Shown piece after piece: positions 26,828 to 35,388 of a stretch of 64,000 nucleotides of DNA; the stretch's first letter is position 1, and every line of letters begins with the position of its first letter. Origin of the DNA: Rhizobium sophoriradicis (lineage in GTDB: Bacteria > Pseudomonadota > Alphaproteobacteria > Rhizobiales > Rhizobiaceae); assembly GCF_003939025.1 (NCBI RefSeq), contig NZ_RQIH01000025.1, forward strand, positions 20,230 to 84,229, read 5' to 3'. A program made the position numbers and the translations under genes. The notes below the pieces were generated by a model. That model did not search any database. It was not told where the DNA came from and saw only the letters and a list, made by a program, of their open reading frames with translations.

Positions 26828-27454
26828 ATGGCCGCCACCATACGTTATCACGAAGGCGATATATCAGCGGCCGATGCCGCCCGCTACACCGGCGCGGTTG
26901 CGATCGACACTGAAACGCTCGGCCTGGTGCCGCGCCGCGATCGGCTCTGCGTCGTCCAGCTTTCGCCGGGTGACGGCACCGCCGACGTCATCCGTATCGC
27001 CGCCGGCCAGAAAGAGGCGCCCAACCTCGTCGCCCTGCTCGAAGATCCGACCCATCAGAAGATCTTTCACTATGGCCGCTTCGATATTGCCGTGCTCTTC
27101 CACACTTTCGGCGTCACGACGACTCCGGTCTTCTGCACCAAGATCGCCTCGCGCCTGATCCGGACCTACACCGATCGCCATGGCCTGAAGGACAATCTCA
27201 AGGAAATGCTCGACGTCGACATCTCCAAGACGCAGCAATCTTCCGACTGGGCGGCCGAAACGCTGTCGCCGGCCCAGCTCGAATATGCCGCTTCCGACGT
27301 GCTTTACCTGCATGCTTTGCGCGACAAGCTGACCGCACGCCTGATCCGCGACGGTCGCTTCGACCATGCCACCGCCTGCTTCGAATTCCTGCCGACCCGC
27401 GCCAAGCTCGACCTGCTCGGCTGGGAGGAGGCCGATATCTTCGCCCATAGCTGA
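26828..27454 (+). CDS. RNase D-like 3'-5' exonuclease
   Basis: A 208-residue DEDD exonuclease domain. D27 and E29 (AIDTET), D86 (HYGRFD) and Y153/D157 (YAASD) make the DEDDy active site. Classical RNase D is about 370 residues with HRDC domains; this protein has only the nuclease domain, as in many alphaproteobacterial ribonuclease D annotations. It probably trims the 3' ends of structured RNAs. Confidence 0.88.
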   Translation: MAATIRYHEGDISAADAARYTGAVAIDTETLGLVPRRDRLCVVQLSPGDGTADVIRIAAGQKEAPNLVALLEDPTHQKIFHYGRFDIAVLFHTFGVTTTPVFCTKIASRLIRTYTDRHGLKDNLKEMLDVDISKTQQSSDWAAETLSPAQLEYAASDVLYLHALRDKLTARLIRDGRFDHATACFEFLPTRAKLDLLGWEEADIFAHS

Positions 27455-27720
27455 GCGAACCGCCCGACGGCATTGCCGACCAGCACCCGAAGGCGGTCAC
27501 CAGCCCGGGCGTGGCCTCGCGGCCGTTGCACACTTCCGGACGACATGCATTAGCGTTTCGTTAAGGTCTCTTTACTAAAATTCTCGTTAATATTTATGCA
27601 TTCGATGACGCGGAATTGCGTCATGCGGACAGGAGGATCTGCTGGGATGCAGAGGGATCGGATGAGCACGGTCCTTTAATAGAGCCTGCTTTCATCGTCA
27701 CTTTGCGAAAGGAGCATGCC

Positions 27721-29274
27721 ATGTTGACTCCCGTTCGTGCAGCGTCCAATGCAAGCTTTTCGTCTCAAGGCCAGACTGCGGCGGTCGTCGCCGGCGGCCT
27801 AGGCCGTTCTGTGATTGCGCCCGCGCCCGTCAACCCTGTTGAAGCCGCCGACCTGAATTCCGCCATTGCCGGCAAGCTCAATATCCTGCTTCTTGCCGCG
27901 CGCGAGCGCATGGTTGAAGCCCTTCTCGATATTATCAATGCGGCAGGCCGCTCGATCTCCCTGGACCGCGACGACGACGAGACCAATCTTGCTTTCGCCT
28001 CGCGGCTCGCTGACACCATCCGGCAACTGCCGGCTGCCAAAATCAATGAGATCGAACGCCAGCTCGCAGGAGAAGGCCATAACCTCCCGCTCAGGATGGT
28101 CGCCGAAGCCTTGAAAAATCCGACAGGTCCGGAAGCAGCCCGGATCGTCGCTTATCTCGAAATCGTCCGCTACAAGGACCGTGATCTCGCCGCCCGCGCC
28201 GTGGTGCGTTCCTATGGCCAGAACGACGCTTCGCCGATGCGCACCGACGGCCGCCCTGAAATCCAGCTGCATGAGGGCGGCCTGGCAACCGCCATGCGCC
28301 AGCCGGCAGAAAAGGCACCCGCGCCGGCTGATGCCCATGTCGGGGCCGAAGCACTCATGACGGACGAGAAGACGATCGCCGCCGAAGCCTTGGACGCTGC
28401 CGATCCGGAAACGCCGCGGCCTGATAACCGGACTCAGTCCGCGGCGGCAGCTGCAAGGGCGGTCGCGCCCGAAAAATCTGCGCCGCAGGGAATCGAAGCC
28501 GAGCAAGCCTTGTCGGCCGAAGCCACAGCGGCGCACGACGTGCCGGAAACGCCGGAGGCGCCTGCCATTCAGCCTCGCGCCATGCTGGAAAAAAGTGATC
28601 CCGTCATTCCCAGAAACTGGACGGGAATTGTCGCGTCGATGACCGAAGAGGCCTCCGAGATGATCGCCACCATCATCCGCGAGCAGGACGTCGAAGCCGT
28701 TCTGAAGGATGGCCCCGTCGAAGCGGCTGTGGAGATCGATACGATCCTCGATGAGGCCGTCATCAGCGATGCGACCGAAACCTTGACCAGGCAGCCGGCG
28801 GAACTCGCAGCACCCGATGCGCGCGCCGCCGCAGCGCCGCGCCCTTCGCCGGTGGAAACGGAGATCCTGGCTGCCCGCCAGCCGAAAGAGACTGCCGCGC
28901 CGCCGCCGATGATGCCGCTTCCCGCGACGGCCGAGGCTGCCTATGTCCCGCTCGCGGCAAGGATGCCGGAGGGATTTGCCTATACGCAGCTGCCCTATCA
29001 GTTTGCCAAGGATGTCCCGTCGAACGAGAAGGCCGGTGAAACCAGCCACCAGAATCCGCATCATCACGACGAGGCGCCGCCGGATCAGCAGCAAGAGGAT
29101 GAGCAGCAGGCGCAGTCCGGCGGCGGGGATGCCGCAGCCGATGTCGAAACAGCCGATGCGGCGCCTGAGCGCAGGACGCCGAGGATGATCGATGCCGAGC
29201 CGACGCCCTATCAGTCAGGCGCGGCCGCCGACCCTGTTTATGCGCTCTATCAACGCATGGTCGGCTGGGAGTAA
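27721..29274 (+). CDS. Large Ala/Pro/Glu-rich protein of unknown function
   Basis: A 517-residue protein starting at the ATG at 27721 behind an AAAGGAG site. Residues about 40-165 look folded and mostly helical (AGKLNILLLAARERMVEALLDIINAAGRSIS). The rest is low-complexity, rich in Ala, Pro and Glu, with a His/Gln/Glu-rich patch near 440-475. There is no signal peptide or membrane segment. It ends just before a strong bidirectional terminator facing rpsA. I do not recognise a family; a two-part structure with a folded head and disordered tail is what can be seen. Confidence 0.75.
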   Translation: MLTPVRAASNASFSSQGQTAAVVAGGLGRSVIAPAPVNPVEAADLNSAIAGKLNILLLAARERMVEALLDIINAAGRSISLDRDDDETNLAFASRLADTIRQLPAAKINEIERQLAGEGHNLPLRMVAEALKNPTGPEAARIVAYLEIVRYKDRDLAARAVVRSYGQNDASPMRTDGRPEIQLHEGGLATAMRQPAEKAPAPADAHVGAEALMTDEKTIAAEALDAADPETPRPDNRTQSAAAAARAVAPEKSAPQGIEAEQALSAEATAAHDVPETPEAPAIQPRAMLEKSDPVIPRNWTGIVASMTEEASEMIATIIREQDVEAVLKDGPVEAAVEIDTILDEAVISDATETLTRQPAELAAPDARAAAAPRPSPVETEILAARQPKETAAPPPMMPLPATAEAAYVPLAARMPEGFAYTQLPYQFAKDVPSNEKAGETSHQNPHHHDEAPPDQQQEDEQQAQSGGGDAAADVETADAAPERRTPRMIDAEPTPYQSGAAADPVYALYQRMVGWE

Positions 29275-29295
29275 AATTTTCTACCGCCTGAAAAT

Positions 29296-29329
29296 GAAGA
29301 ACCCGCCGGATCGCTCCGGCGGGTTCTTC
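29296..29329. terminator. Bidirectional terminator between the unknown gene and rpsA
   Basis: A perfect 15-bp stem (GAAGAACCCGCCGGA on the left) with a TCGC loop lies in the 72-base gap between two converging genes. The arms end in TTCTTC on either strand, so it can end transcription from both sides. Confidence 0.88.
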
Positions 29330-29346
29330 AATTCAGAGGCGGATGC

Positions 29347-31050
29347 TTATTCGCCGCCGCGGTTCTTGAGCGCTGCGCCCAGGATGTCGCCGAGCGAAGC
29401 GCCGCTGTCGGACGAACCGAACTGGGCAACGGCTTCCTTCTCTTCCGCAATCTCCAGAGCCTTGATGGACAGCATGATCTTGCGGTCCTTCTTGGAGAAG
29501 TTGGTGACGCGGGCATCGAAGACCTGGCCGACCGAGAAGCGCTCGGGGCGCTGTTCGTCGCGGTCGCGGGCGAGGTCGGCGCGGCGGATGAAGGAAGTGA
29601 TGTCCTCGTGGTTGACGAGCTTCACTTCGACGCCGCCGTCGTTGACCGCGATGACTTCGCAGGAAACGACTGCATTCTTGCGCAGGTCGCCCGATGCAGC
29701 GGCGTCGCCGACCGCATCCTTGCCGAGCTGCTTGATGCCGAGCGAGATGCGTTCCTTCTCGACATCGACGTCGAGAACGACGGCCTTGACGACGTCACCC
29801 TTGTTGAACTCCTCGATGACCTGTTCGCCCGGACGGTTCCAGTCGAGGTCGGAGAGGTGCACCATGCCGTCGACGTCGCCGTCGAGACCGATGAACAGGC
29901 CGAATTCGGTCTTGTTCTTGACTTCGCCTTCGACTTCAGTGCCGGCCGGATGGCTGCGAGCGAATGCTGCCCACGGGTTTTCCAGCGTCTGCTTGAGGCC
30001 GAGCGAAATACGGCGCTTGGACGGATCGACTTCGAGAACGACGACTTCGACTTCCTGGCTGGTCGACAGGATCTTGCCGGGGTGAACGTTCTTCTTGGTC
30101 CAGGACATTTCCGAGATGTGGATCAGGCCTTCGATGCCCGGCTCCAGCTCGACGAACGCACCGTAGTCGGTGATGTTGGTGACGGTACCGGAAATCTTCT
30201 TGCCTTCCGGATACTTGGCCTGAATGCCATCCCACGGATCGCTCTCGAGCTGCTTCATGCCGAGCGAGATGCGGTGGGTTTCCTGGTTGATGCGGATGAT
30301 CTGAACCTTGACCTGCTGGCCGATGTTCAGGATTTCCGACGGATGGTTCACACGGCGCCATGCCATGTCGGTGACGTGCAGCAGGCCGTCGATGCCGCCG
30401 AGGTCAACGAACGCACCGTAATCGGTGATGTTCTTGACGACGCCGTCAACAACCTGGCCTTCTTCGAGGTTCTGAACGATTTCAGAACGCTGCTCGGCAC
30501 GGGATTCTTCCAGAACCGTACGGCGCGAAACGACGATGTTGCCGCGACGCTTGTCCATCTTGAGGATTTCGAAGGGCTGCGGGTTGTGCATCAGCGGCGT
30601 GACGTCGCGGATCGGACGGATGTCGACCTGCGAACGCGGCAGGAAGGCGATCGCACCGTCGAGGTCGACCGTGAAGCCGCCCTTGACCTGGTTGAAGATC
30701 ACGCCTTCGACGCGCTCGCCGGCTTCGAACTTGGCTTCGAGCTTGACCCAGCTCTCTTCGCGGCGAGCCTTCTCGCGCGACAGAACGGCTTCGCCGAGCG
30801 CGTTTTCGATACGCTCGACATAAACTTCGACTTCATCGCCAACCTTGAGCTGGCCATCCTTGGCGCGTGCGCCGAATTCCTTGAGCGCGATGCGGCCTTC
30901 AACCTTGAGGCCGACGTCGACAACGGCGACGTCCTTCTCGATGCCCGTCACGATGCCCTTGGTGACATAGCCTTCGGCCAGGTCGTTCTTGGCAAAGGAC
31001 TCTTCGAGAAGAGCCGCGAAATCCTCGCGGGAGGGAGTAGCTACTGACAT
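29347..31050 (-). CDS. rpsA: 30S ribosomal protein S1
   Basis: A 567-residue protein with six S1 (OB-fold) repeats, recognisable by recurring GxVxNITDYGAFVxL and KRRISLGLKQ blocks. It binds mRNA on the small ribosomal subunit and helps start translation. The ATG at 31050 follows AGGAG; the frame is open upstream, but the MSVATPSRED start is typical. It lies 173 bases downstream of cmk, the usual bacterial neighbour. Confidence 0.97.
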   Translation of the reverse strand: MSVATPSREDFAALLEESFAKNDLAEGYVTKGIVTGIEKDVAVVDVGLKVEGRIALKEFGARAKDGQLKVGDEVEVYVERIENALGEAVLSREKARREESWVKLEAKFEAGERVEGVIFNQVKGGFTVDLDGAIAFLPRSQVDIRPIRDVTPLMHNPQPFEILKMDKRRGNIVVSRRTVLEESRAEQRSEIVQNLEEGQVVDGVVKNITDYGAFVDLGGIDGLLHVTDMAWRRVNHPSEILNIGQQVKVQIIRINQETHRISLGMKQLESDPWDGIQAKYPEGKKISGTVTNITDYGAFVELEPGIEGLIHISEMSWTKKNVHPGKILSTSQEVEVVVLEVDPSKRRISLGLKQTLENPWAAFARSHPAGTEVEGEVKNKTEFGLFIGLDGDVDGMVHLSDLDWNRPGEQVIEEFNKGDVVKAVVLDVDVEKERISLGIKQLGKDAVGDAAASGDLRKNAVVSCEVIAVNDGGVEVKLVNHEDITSFIRRADLARDRDEQRPERFSVGQVFDARVTNFSKKDRKIMLSIKALEIAEEKEAVAQFGSSDSGASLGDILGAALKNRGGE

Positions 31051-31223
31051 AAAATCTCCTGCGTGTCCCGAACATGGAATCGGACACGTGCGCGCCGGTT
31101 GGTTTGCGTTGAACGGGCCTGAACCCAGTCCGCCCTCTCTCACGAAGGCAATCCGGCGCTTGGACGGAATTTCAGGCTGCATAAAAGCGATCCATGCGTC
31201 TCAGCATGCAAAATCGCTTGAAT

Positions 31224-31871
31224 TTAGGCATTTCGGCTCAAGACTGCATCGATGATCGATTGCGCAGCTTGAAACGCGGCCTCTATACTCATTTCCGACG
31301 TATCAAGCAAGTGCGCATCATCAGCTGGTTTCAAAGGGCTGTCGGCCCGTCCCATGTCGCGTTCGTCGCGCCGCTTGACGTCCTCGAAAATCGCATCGAA
31401 ATCCGCCGTCGCACCCTTGCCGACAATCTCGTCATAACGGCGTCTCGCGCGCACCTGCGGCGACGCCGTCACATATAGTTTTACCGGCGCATCCGGGCAG
31501 ACGACCGTGCCGATATCGCGCCCGTCGAGCACCGTGCCCGGCGCCTTTTCCGAGAACCGCCGCTGCGCCTCGACGAGCGCCCGGCGCACCGCCGGCATTA
31601 CGGCGATCTTCGAGGCGGCTTCGCCGATCTCGTGTTGCGAAAGTATATCGCGATCGAGCCCGCCAAGTTCAACCTCCAGCGCCATCTTTTCCGCCACCGC
31701 CTCGTCGTCGAGCGGCAGACCGGCGTCGAGCAGCGCCTTGGCGGTGGCGCGGTAGGTCAGGCCGGTGTCGAGATGGTGGAAGCCGTATAGCTCGGCGATG
31801 CGGCGCGAGAGCGTGCCCTTGCCGGCCGCCGCCGGGCCGTCGATGGCGATGGTGAAAGTCTTGGTCGTCAT
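31224..31871 (-). CDS. cmk: Cytidylate kinase
   Basis: A 215-residue kinase with P-loop GPAAAGKGT at residues 12-20 and the CMP-binding LDTGLTYRATA and VLDGRDIGTVVCP motifs. It phosphorylates CMP and dCMP. The cmk-rpsA order is common in bacteria. In several Rhizobiales aroA precedes cmk, but no aroA is visible here. Confidence 0.96.
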   Translation of the reverse strand: MTTKTFTIAIDGPAAAGKGTLSRRIAELYGFHHLDTGLTYRATAKALLDAGLPLDDEAVAEKMALEVELGGLDRDILSQHEIGEAASKIAVMPAVRRALVEAQRRFSEKAPGTVLDGRDIGTVVCPDAPVKLYVTASPQVRARRRYDEIVGKGATADFDAIFEDVKRRDERDMGRADSPLKPADDAHLLDTSEMSIEAAFQAAQSIIDAVLSRNA

Positions 31872-32200
31872 GGGATCAATCCTGGAGCAGGGCGCTTACG
31901 GGCCCCGACGCGGCGCCACACGTGGCATAATGCTTTGTAAAGGCGCAGCATTTCCTTCGCAAGCCCGCCCGTTCCGGCGACCGTCTCCGCCCGCTTCCGC
32001 CGCCCCCGCGCCTCGTTGCGAGAGGGACGCCGGCCGGGTATCCGCCGGTGCCGGAAATACCCTGCACTGCGATCCTAAAGTTTGGCTTTGACATGGGAAG
32101 CCGCAGCGATTAAGGGGACCGGCTTATAAATTCCGATGGAACGCCGGCTTGAACGGCATTTTGCCGAATCGCGGATTCGGCCATTCTCACGAGGCTTATA
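31872..32200. other. Gap between cmk and the FYDLN-acid gene
   Basis: This 329-base gap separates divergent genes. I see no convincing gene; a 72-codon minus-strand frame (31876-32094) has unlikely composition (RRGGGGSGRR) and no homology I recognise. Promoters for both flanking genes must lie here. Confidence 0.5.
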
Positions 32201-32584
32201 GTGGCGAAAGCGGAACTTGGAACCAAGCGCACCGATCCGGAAACCGGCAAGAAGTTCTACGATCTGAACCGGGATCCGATCGTTTCTCCTTATACCGGCA
32301 AGTCCTACCCCCTGTCCTTCTTCGAGGAAACCTCGGCAATCGCCGACGTCGCCGAGGAAGACGAGGTTGCGGAAGTCGATACCGAAAACACCGAAGTCGA
32401 ACTGGTTTCGCTTGAGGATGCCGATGACGCCGCGTCCGGCGACGACATCCCGGATATGGGCGACGACGATGTCGAAATCGAAGGCGATGACGACGACGAT
32501 ACCTTCCTCACACCCGACGAAGACGATGACGATGACGACATGAGCGACATCATCGGCGTGACCGGCGACGAAGACGAAGTCTGA
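32201..32584 (+). CDS. FYDLN-acid domain protein (TIGR02300 type)
   Basis: A 127-residue protein starting with GTG. The N-terminal half carries the name-giving motif TGKKFYDLNRDPIVSPYTGKS (about residues 13-33, with FYDLN central). The C-terminal half is very acidic, with runs of Asp. The family is widespread in alphaproteobacteria and its function is unknown. It lies directly before tRNA-Ala, ended by a hairpin terminator. Confidence 0.9.
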   Translation: MAKAELGTKRTDPETGKKFYDLNRDPIVSPYTGKSYPLSFFEETSAIADVAEEDEVAEVDTENTEVELVSLEDADDAASGDDIPDMGDDDVEIEGDDDDDTFLTPDEDDDDDDMSDIIGVTGDEDEV

Positions 32585-32599
32585 TCAGACAAATGCCGG

Positions 32600-32634
32600 C
32601 CCGGATTACAAAAAAATTCCGGGTCGGATTTTTT
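32600..32634 (+). terminator. Terminator of the FYDLN-acid gene
   Basis: CCCGGA and TCCGGG pair around an A-rich loop, followed a few bases later by a run of six T, about 16 bases after the stop codon. Confidence 0.65.
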
Positions 32635-32732
32635 AGGCTTGCCATCTGCGAAAACCGCAAGTAAGAAGCCGCCACCCCAGAGGGAACGCCTCTGGAGTAT
32701 CCCAGGACCGGCCACGCCGGACCACCTTTGAT

Positions 32733-32809
<77 letters not shown>

Positions 32810-32881
32810 ATTTCTCCATCCAAATCAAATAGTTAGTAGCCCAGCCAAGTGCGCTCGCGCTCGTCGTCCTCGACGGGGAAG

Positions 32882-32896
32882 CACCTGGGAAGTACG
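32882..32896 (+). repeat. Putative integrase arm-type site, left end
   Basis: CACCTGGGAAGTACG is found here, 73 bp inside attL, and again at 52532-52546, 113 bp inside attR. Subterminal repeats flanking the attachment core are typical of tyrosine integrase arm sites. Confidence 0.5.
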
Positions 32897-33069
32897 CGAT
32901 GTGCGAAAATGGCCTAGTGACGGATATGGCTTCGCGGGGTTTGTTCCAGTGCGGCGCACCGTATCGTCAGTCATCATCCCAGCGGCACGGCCGACTGCGA
33001 ACCTAGTGCCGCTGTTTCGGAGCCGATTCGATTCGACTCCATAGTCTGAGTCGTGGCATACTTGAGCCC

Positions 33070-33525
33070 ATGGCACACGTGACGAAATTTTCCCCGAAGT
33101 CCACAGGCGCGAGCAATGAGCGCTTGCCATCCGATTCTCAGGAAGTAGCGGACCAAATCAGAGCGTTGTTGGAAAACGTCCCCCAGGAGAGCCGAGAGGC
33201 TATCCTCGCGGCAATATCTGAATACGTCAGGCCGATCCCAGTCGAGCGCGCAGGTGACGTTCTGGGCACGGTAGTAAGATTCGTGCAGCGGAAGCAGGAG
33301 GTTACGGTCGAGGACGTCAAAGAAGCCGTCCGGGAAGCTGGGCTCGATGCCACCCCGAAGGAAGTCTACAACGCTATCGGTTATTTAACGAGGAAGGGAC
33401 ATATGCGTCGTGTCGGCTACGGCCGTTACATCATCGACGGCGTTGAATTTGTCACCTCCGATGATTTCGGCGGCGCGCCGTCTCGACATGAGGACGGATA
33501 CAAAATTGATGAGTCCGGTCAGTGA
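33070..33525 (+). CDS. Unknown protein with winged-helix-like C-terminus
   Basis: 151 residues, no family recognised. The region about 80-130 (VTVEDVKEAVREAGLDATPKEVYNAIGYLTRKGHMRRVGYGRY) reads like a winged helix: two helices, a recognition helix and a basic wing. The first gene of the island from the left; the ribosome site is weak. It could be a DNA-binding regulator. Confidence 0.6.
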   Translation: MAHVTKFSPKSTGASNERLPSDSQEVADQIRALLENVPQESREAILAAISEYVRPIPVERAGDVLGTVVRFVQRKQEVTVEDVKEAVREAGLDATPKEVYNAIGYLTRKGHMRRVGYGRYIIDGVEFVTSDDFGGAPSRHEDGYKIDESGQ

Positions 33526-33629
33526 CTTGCAGAAAAGGAGGTAAAGTAGGATAATAGTCAGACAGGCAAAAGCTTTCGCGTCTGAACAGGTCTTCGACCA
33601 CCTATCCAGACGCCTGGCTGAAAGCCTAA

Positions 33630-33706
33630 GCGCTCGTAGCTCAGTTGGATAGAGCTGGTTCTTCGTAGGTCCCGTGTCGCCGGTTCGAGTCCGGCCGAGC
33701 GCTCCA
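33630..33706 (+). tRNA. tRNA-like gene on the island, identity uncertain
   Basis: 77 bases with perfect acceptor (GCGCTCG/CGAGCGC), D (GCTC/GAGC) and T (GCCGG/CCGGC) stems and an encoded CCA. The anticodon stem GGTTC/GTCCC pairs at only three of five positions. By position the anticodon is CGT (Thr), while the acceptor and body resemble tRNA-Arg; the discriminator is T. It may be a mobile-element tRNA with altered identity or a decaying gene. Confidence 0.7.
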
Positions 33707-33832
33707 CCCATCTACTTGCGCCTGCGAATGATAGCATTTGCGGGCGCAAGATGGAATCGGCTGCAGTAGAAAATATTTTTGTAGTTAATCGCATTGAGCC
33801 CTCCGTCGTCGTGATTAACCGCTTCTACACGC

Positions 33833-34066
33833 TCAGAGATTCCTCGCGACTTTATCAGCAGCAGCGTATCGCAGTTTTCCATTCTTGAGGAAGAGCCCGG
33901 TTTCGTGCTCGTTACCTTGACGAACCCAGGCGTGCGCGACGTCGGCGCGAACGACCGAGAAGGTGTTATCTGCGGATACGCTTGAAGCCGCCATGTCGGC
34001 TTTCTTCTGAAATTCAACCAAGGTTTGTCTGTCAGATCCAGCGCGGCGCCGAAGAGCGTAGAACAT
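33833..34066 (-). CDS. Small unknown protein
   Basis: 77 residues beginning MFYALRRRAGSDRQ, behind a GGAGA site at good spacing. Mixed alpha/beta composition, no signal peptide and no membrane segment. No family recognised. It lies alone on the minus strand after the tRNA-like gene. Confidence 0.55.
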   Translation of the reverse strand: MFYALRRRAGSDRQTLVEFQKKADMAASSVSADNTFSVVRADVAHAWVRQGNEHETGLFLKNGKLRYAAADKVARNL

Positions 34067-34165
34067 ACGGTTGTCTCCAAATTTTGCGGTTAAAGCCGCG
34101 TTTTTTCTAACTTCCGAAAACCTACATTATCGGAACCCAAAAACCGGTCACTGCTGCCAACCGTC

Positions 34166-34705
34166 TTATAAGGCGAAGTCATCATCCGGCTTTGTGCGGC
34201 GCTTGGCGGGCTTCTTCGTTTTTGGCTTAGGCTTTGGCTTCTGCATTCGTGCGGCCGCGTTTTCACTGCGCTGCTTCTCAATCACCCGGAGCCCGTCGAA
34301 CATTTCGGACTCACCAGCGCGTTGCTGGGTGTTCTGCTCAAGCAGTTGTGAGGCCGCCACCTGCAGGCCACCGGCCACCATCTGGCGCATGGCGTCTTCC
34401 CATTCCCAAGCTCGGTCCGTCTTTGCGTGATATTCCCGGTGACGAAGCGAGAGCGTTTCGCTGATCAGATAGGAGTTAGGCCATTCGCCCAAAGCGTCGT
34501 GATAGTCACGGTAGGCTTTCACGACATCGGCGCACTGCCGTCCAAGCTCCGCTGGGCTGCCGGCGCCGCGGACAATCCGGAGGAAGTTGGCGGCTAACCG
34601 CTTCAGAGGCCAACGTAGATCTATCTCGGCGTTGCGCCGATCGAGTTCGCGTTGATCGTTTTCGACAGCAAGGCGGATATGGGGCGGCTTCTGGTCTTCA
34701 GACAT
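34166..34705 (-). CDS. Unknown protein with basic Lys/Pro tail
   Basis: 179 residues, ribosome site GAGGA before the ATG. The central part is helical and Trp-containing (WEWEDAMRQMVAGGLQVAASQLLEQ). The C-terminus is a basic KPKPKPKTKKPAKRR stretch that could bind nucleic acid. No family recognised. Confidence 0.65.
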   Translation of the reverse strand: MSEDQKPPHIRLAVENDQRELDRRNAEIDLRWPLKRLAANFLRIVRGAGSPAELGRQCADVVKAYRDYHDALGEWPNSYLISETLSLRHREYHAKTDRAWEWEDAMRQMVAGGLQVAASQLLEQNTQQRAGESEMFDGLRVIEKQRSENAAARMQKPKPKPKTKKPAKRRTKPDDDFAL

Positions 34706-34799
34706 TCGTTCCTCTCAGTGCCGCCAACCAGAAGCTGAACTGAAAGGAACGAGTCGTCAATACCGAGATGTGAAGGGCGGCTCCAAGAACCGCCCCTAC

Positions 34800-34898
34800 T
34801 CATTTCCTCGGTGCTAGAGCATCTAACTCTTCGAGGATTTTCCTGTTCTCCTCGGCGGTGAGGCGCTGAAGGATTGCGAGCAGCTTCGATACCCTCAT
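34800..34898 (-). CDS. 32-residue ORF coupled to the Tat-leader gene
   Basis: A short, charged, helical peptide (MRVSKLLAILQRLTAEENRK). Its ATG overlaps the stop of the preceding gene by 4 bases and a GAGGAAG site lies upstream, so it is probably translated by coupling. No function can be suggested. Confidence 0.5.
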   Translation of the reverse strand: MRVSKLLAILQRLTAEENRKILEELDALAPRK

Positions 34899-35137
34899 GA
34901 GGACTTCCTCACGAGATAGCCAGCTTGGTTTTCGAGAGAGAGGCCGAACACGTATTCACCACCGCCGTGTTCCTTCATTGCCTTTGCGGCCTGCTTCAGA
35001 TGCCAGAAGGCGCGCTGCTCGGGTGTTTCCGATGCGAGGAACTCCTCAAGGCTCACCTTGACAGGCTGAGCTGCGGTCGACGCGACGGGCGCCGAGATTG
35101 CAGCCGCTCCGATAAGAAACGATCGACGCTGCATCAT
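34895..35137 (-). CDS. Small exported protein with Tat-like leader
   Basis: 80 residues. The N-terminus MMQRRSFLIGAAAISAPVAS has an RRSFL twin-arginine motif and a hydrophobic stretch, so the mature part of about 55 residues is probably exported. It overlaps the genes on both sides by 4 bases, in a run from 36269 to 34800. Unknown function. Confidence 0.65.
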   Translation of the reverse strand: MMQRRSFLIGAAAISAPVASTAAQPVKVSLEEFLASETPEQRAFWHLKQAAKAMKEHGGGEYVFGLSLENQAGYLVRKSS

Positions 35138-35388
35138 GCCGCCCTCCTAGATGGACCCGACTGAGATGGCACCGGAGCGGCTCTCTCGACGAGCTGGATC
35201 ATCTCGGCGTACCGCCAGCGCTCGATCAGTTCCTGGCGAGTGCCTTCCGTATAGGTAGGATAGGCGTTGTCGTACTTCTGCAGGAGCGCATCCAGGCTGG
35301 TCTTGCTCATCGGGATCCAGGCGCCGCGGCCGGTGTCGATCAGAAGGTCGAACTTGCCGTCAGTCTCGTGGGGAAGAATATTCATCAT
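35134..35388 (-). CDS. Small unknown protein
   Basis: 84 residues, starting MMNILPHETDGKFDLLIDTG. It overlaps the upstream gene and the downstream gene by 4 bases each, which supports its reality. Soluble, no recognised domain. Confidence 0.6.
   Translation of the reverse strand: MMNILPHETDGKFDLLIDTGRGAWIPMSKTSLDALLQKYDNAYPTYTEGTRQELIERWRYAEMIQLVERAAPVPSQSGPSRRAA

Noticed and set aside
29608..31047. A 479-codon open frame on the plus strand across rpsA
   Set aside because: It is a shadow of the GC-rich rpsA gene: composition reads as translated codon-complement and rpsA has six clear S1 domains on the other strand.
31876..32094. A 72-codon minus-strand frame just upstream of cmk, considered as an aroA remnant
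   Set aside because: The translation is Arg/Gly-rich low complexity and does not resemble EPSP synthase.
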